Part shown: positions 32,837 to 33,410 of the stretch, piece by piece
Position numbering within the stretch: the stretch's first letter is position 1
How the letters are laid out: each line of letters begins with the position of its first letter
Notes under the pieces: model-generated
Seen by the model: the letters and a program-made list of their open reading frames with translations, nothing else
The model's database searches: none
Told to the model about the DNA's origin: nothing
Program-made: the position numbers and the translations under genes
DNA from: an uncultured Alphaproteobacteria bacterium
GTDB lineage: Bacteria > Pseudomonadota > Alphaproteobacteria > HIMB59 > GCA-002718135
NCBI GenBank assembly: GCA_902561355.1
Contig: CACEPG010000014.1
Span: 1 to 33,410 of the forward strand
Direction of reading: 5' to 3'
DNA length: 33,410 bases

Positions 32837-33410
32837 AAATAAAAGATATTGAAATAAGGATGTGTCGACACAAAGAATCTGTAATGAAAGATTCTGAAAT
32901 GAGAGATGGAAAAAAATCAGATTTGGAATTTTTAGTAATCACATTTCATACTGATGAAGGATTAACAAGTTCAACTTTTGGTTTTGCTGGAAGAGGTGCT
33001 GAAATGGCAGGGGAAATTGCAAATAGTATATTTCGTCCTTTTTTTATTGGAAGAGACCCATTGTATAGAGAGCTACACTGGCACGAATACAGGATGGCAG
33101 ATAGATGGTGGAATCATGCTCCTATTTATAGTTATGGCCCATTTGATATCAATTGCTGGTTACTTTCTGCGTTACAAGCAGGACAACCTTTATATAAATA
33201 TTTAGGTGCTTATAGAGATAAAGTTCCAATTTATGGGAGCTCCTTAGTTTTAAAAACTGCAGAAGCATATGCTAATGAAGCACTAGAATACAAAAAAAAA
33301 GGATTTAATGCTTATAAACTACATCCTCCTGGACAATATGATTTTGATTTAGAAGCACATACAAAAGTTCGTGAAGCAGTAGGAGTTGATTTTAAATTAA
33401 TGAGTGATCC
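32833..33410 (+). CDS. Second enolase-superfamily (mandelate racemase-like) protein, 5' part only
   Basis: The frame starts in an ATGA overlap with the CoA-transferase and runs off the right edge after 192 codons. The capping domain is seen (LVITFHTDEGLTSSTFGF, SYGPFDINCWLLSALQAG), then barrel strands VPIYGSS and AYKLHPPG and the first metal-ligand strand LMSDP. The catalytic Lys motif is Lys-x-His here, unlike the Lys-x-Arg of the paralogue at 21 kb, so the two probably act on different substrates. It is a probable sugar-acid or hydroxy-acid dehydratase. Confidence 0.85.
   Translation, partial: MKIKDIEIRMCRHKESVMKDSEMRDGKKSDLEFLVITFHTDEGLTSSTFGFAGRGAEMAGEIANSIFRPFFIGRDPLYRELHWHEYRMADRWWNHAPIYSYGPFDINCWLLSALQAGQPLYKYLGAYRDKVPIYGSSLVLKTAEAYANEALEYKKKGFNAYKLHPPGQYDFDLEAHTKVREAVGVDFKLMSD

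Noticed and set aside
32978-33205. 75-aa plus-strand frame near the right end
   Set aside because: It lies wholly inside the enolase-superfamily gene in another frame and has no family-like features.
1-33410. CRISPR arrays, prophage structural genes, rRNA, toxin-antitoxin pairs, complete insertion sequences
   Set aside because: I saw no regularly spaced repeats with spacers, no transposase or integrase motifs and no paired small genes of a known toxin-antitoxin type.

Overview
The window is a stretch of A+T-rich, gene-dense chromosome. Small intergenic gaps, many stop/start overlaps, lysine- and asparagine-rich proteins, a bactofilin, TauD- and MetE-like enzymes and a large share of ABC-uptake and sugar-acid genes suggest a free-living marine alphaproteobacterium of the SAR11/Pelagibacterales type or another streamlined lineage. 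No rRNA or ribosomal protein marker is present, so this placement is an inference.

Layout. (1) 1-892, minus strand: tRNA-Leu(CAA), a DedA/YqaA-type membrane protein and the start of dsbB, which runs off the left edge. (2) 843-5157 is accessory DNA. A perfect 50-bp direct repeat of the 5' part of the tRNA-Leu gene (843-892 and 2138-2187) brackets a 1.3-kb insert with one unrecognised 341-aa gene. Beyond the second copy lies a three-gene, ATGA-coupled operon: a 58-aa H-NS-like N-terminal coiled coil, a DUF4910 M28-type peptidase-like protein and a formyltransferase. Its base composition is visibly less A+T-rich than its surroundings. (3) 5158-6369, plus strand: a secreted rhodanese and a bactofilin, separated by a 330-bp gap that may hold a decayed gene.

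(4) 6374-15065, minus strand: a tightly packed eight-gene run in the order galE, galT, sufE, glcB (malate synthase G), aldehyde dehydrogenase, TauD-type dioxygenase, sugar isomerase/epimerase-like protein and Asp/Glu racemase-maleate isomerase-like protein. It joins UDP-galactose metabolism, Fe-S assembly and a likely organosulfonate or C2 oxidation route. (5) 15129-19033, plus strand: a TPR/OGT-like glycosyltransferase, an amidohydrolase of the sugar-lactonase type and an aldose-1-epimerase-like protein.

(6) 19037-28840 looks like a sugar uptake and degradation locus. A minus-strand operon (rhamnose mutarotase-like, enolase-superfamily dehydratase, SDR epimerase/dehydrogenase, MetE-like methyltransferase) diverges from a plus-strand operon (solute-binding protein, Gfo/Idh/MocA oxidoreductase, two permeases, ABC ATPase, IclR regulator, then an RraA-like protein). 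The intergenic space holds a clean palindrome, and a strong hairpin follows the binding-protein gene. With the lactonase at 17275 and the epimerase at 18161, the set resembles a non-phosphorylating deoxysugar or sugar-acid pathway: mutarotase, dehydrogenase, lactonase, dehydratase, then aldolase.

(7) 28842-33410: an RraA-like protein, two MaoC-fold genes, a solute-binding-protein-like protein with no signal peptide, a class III CoA-transferase and a second enolase-superfamily dehydratase cut by the right edge. The substrate cannot be read from the sequence. This last group and the tRNA-bounded element are the least explained parts of the window.
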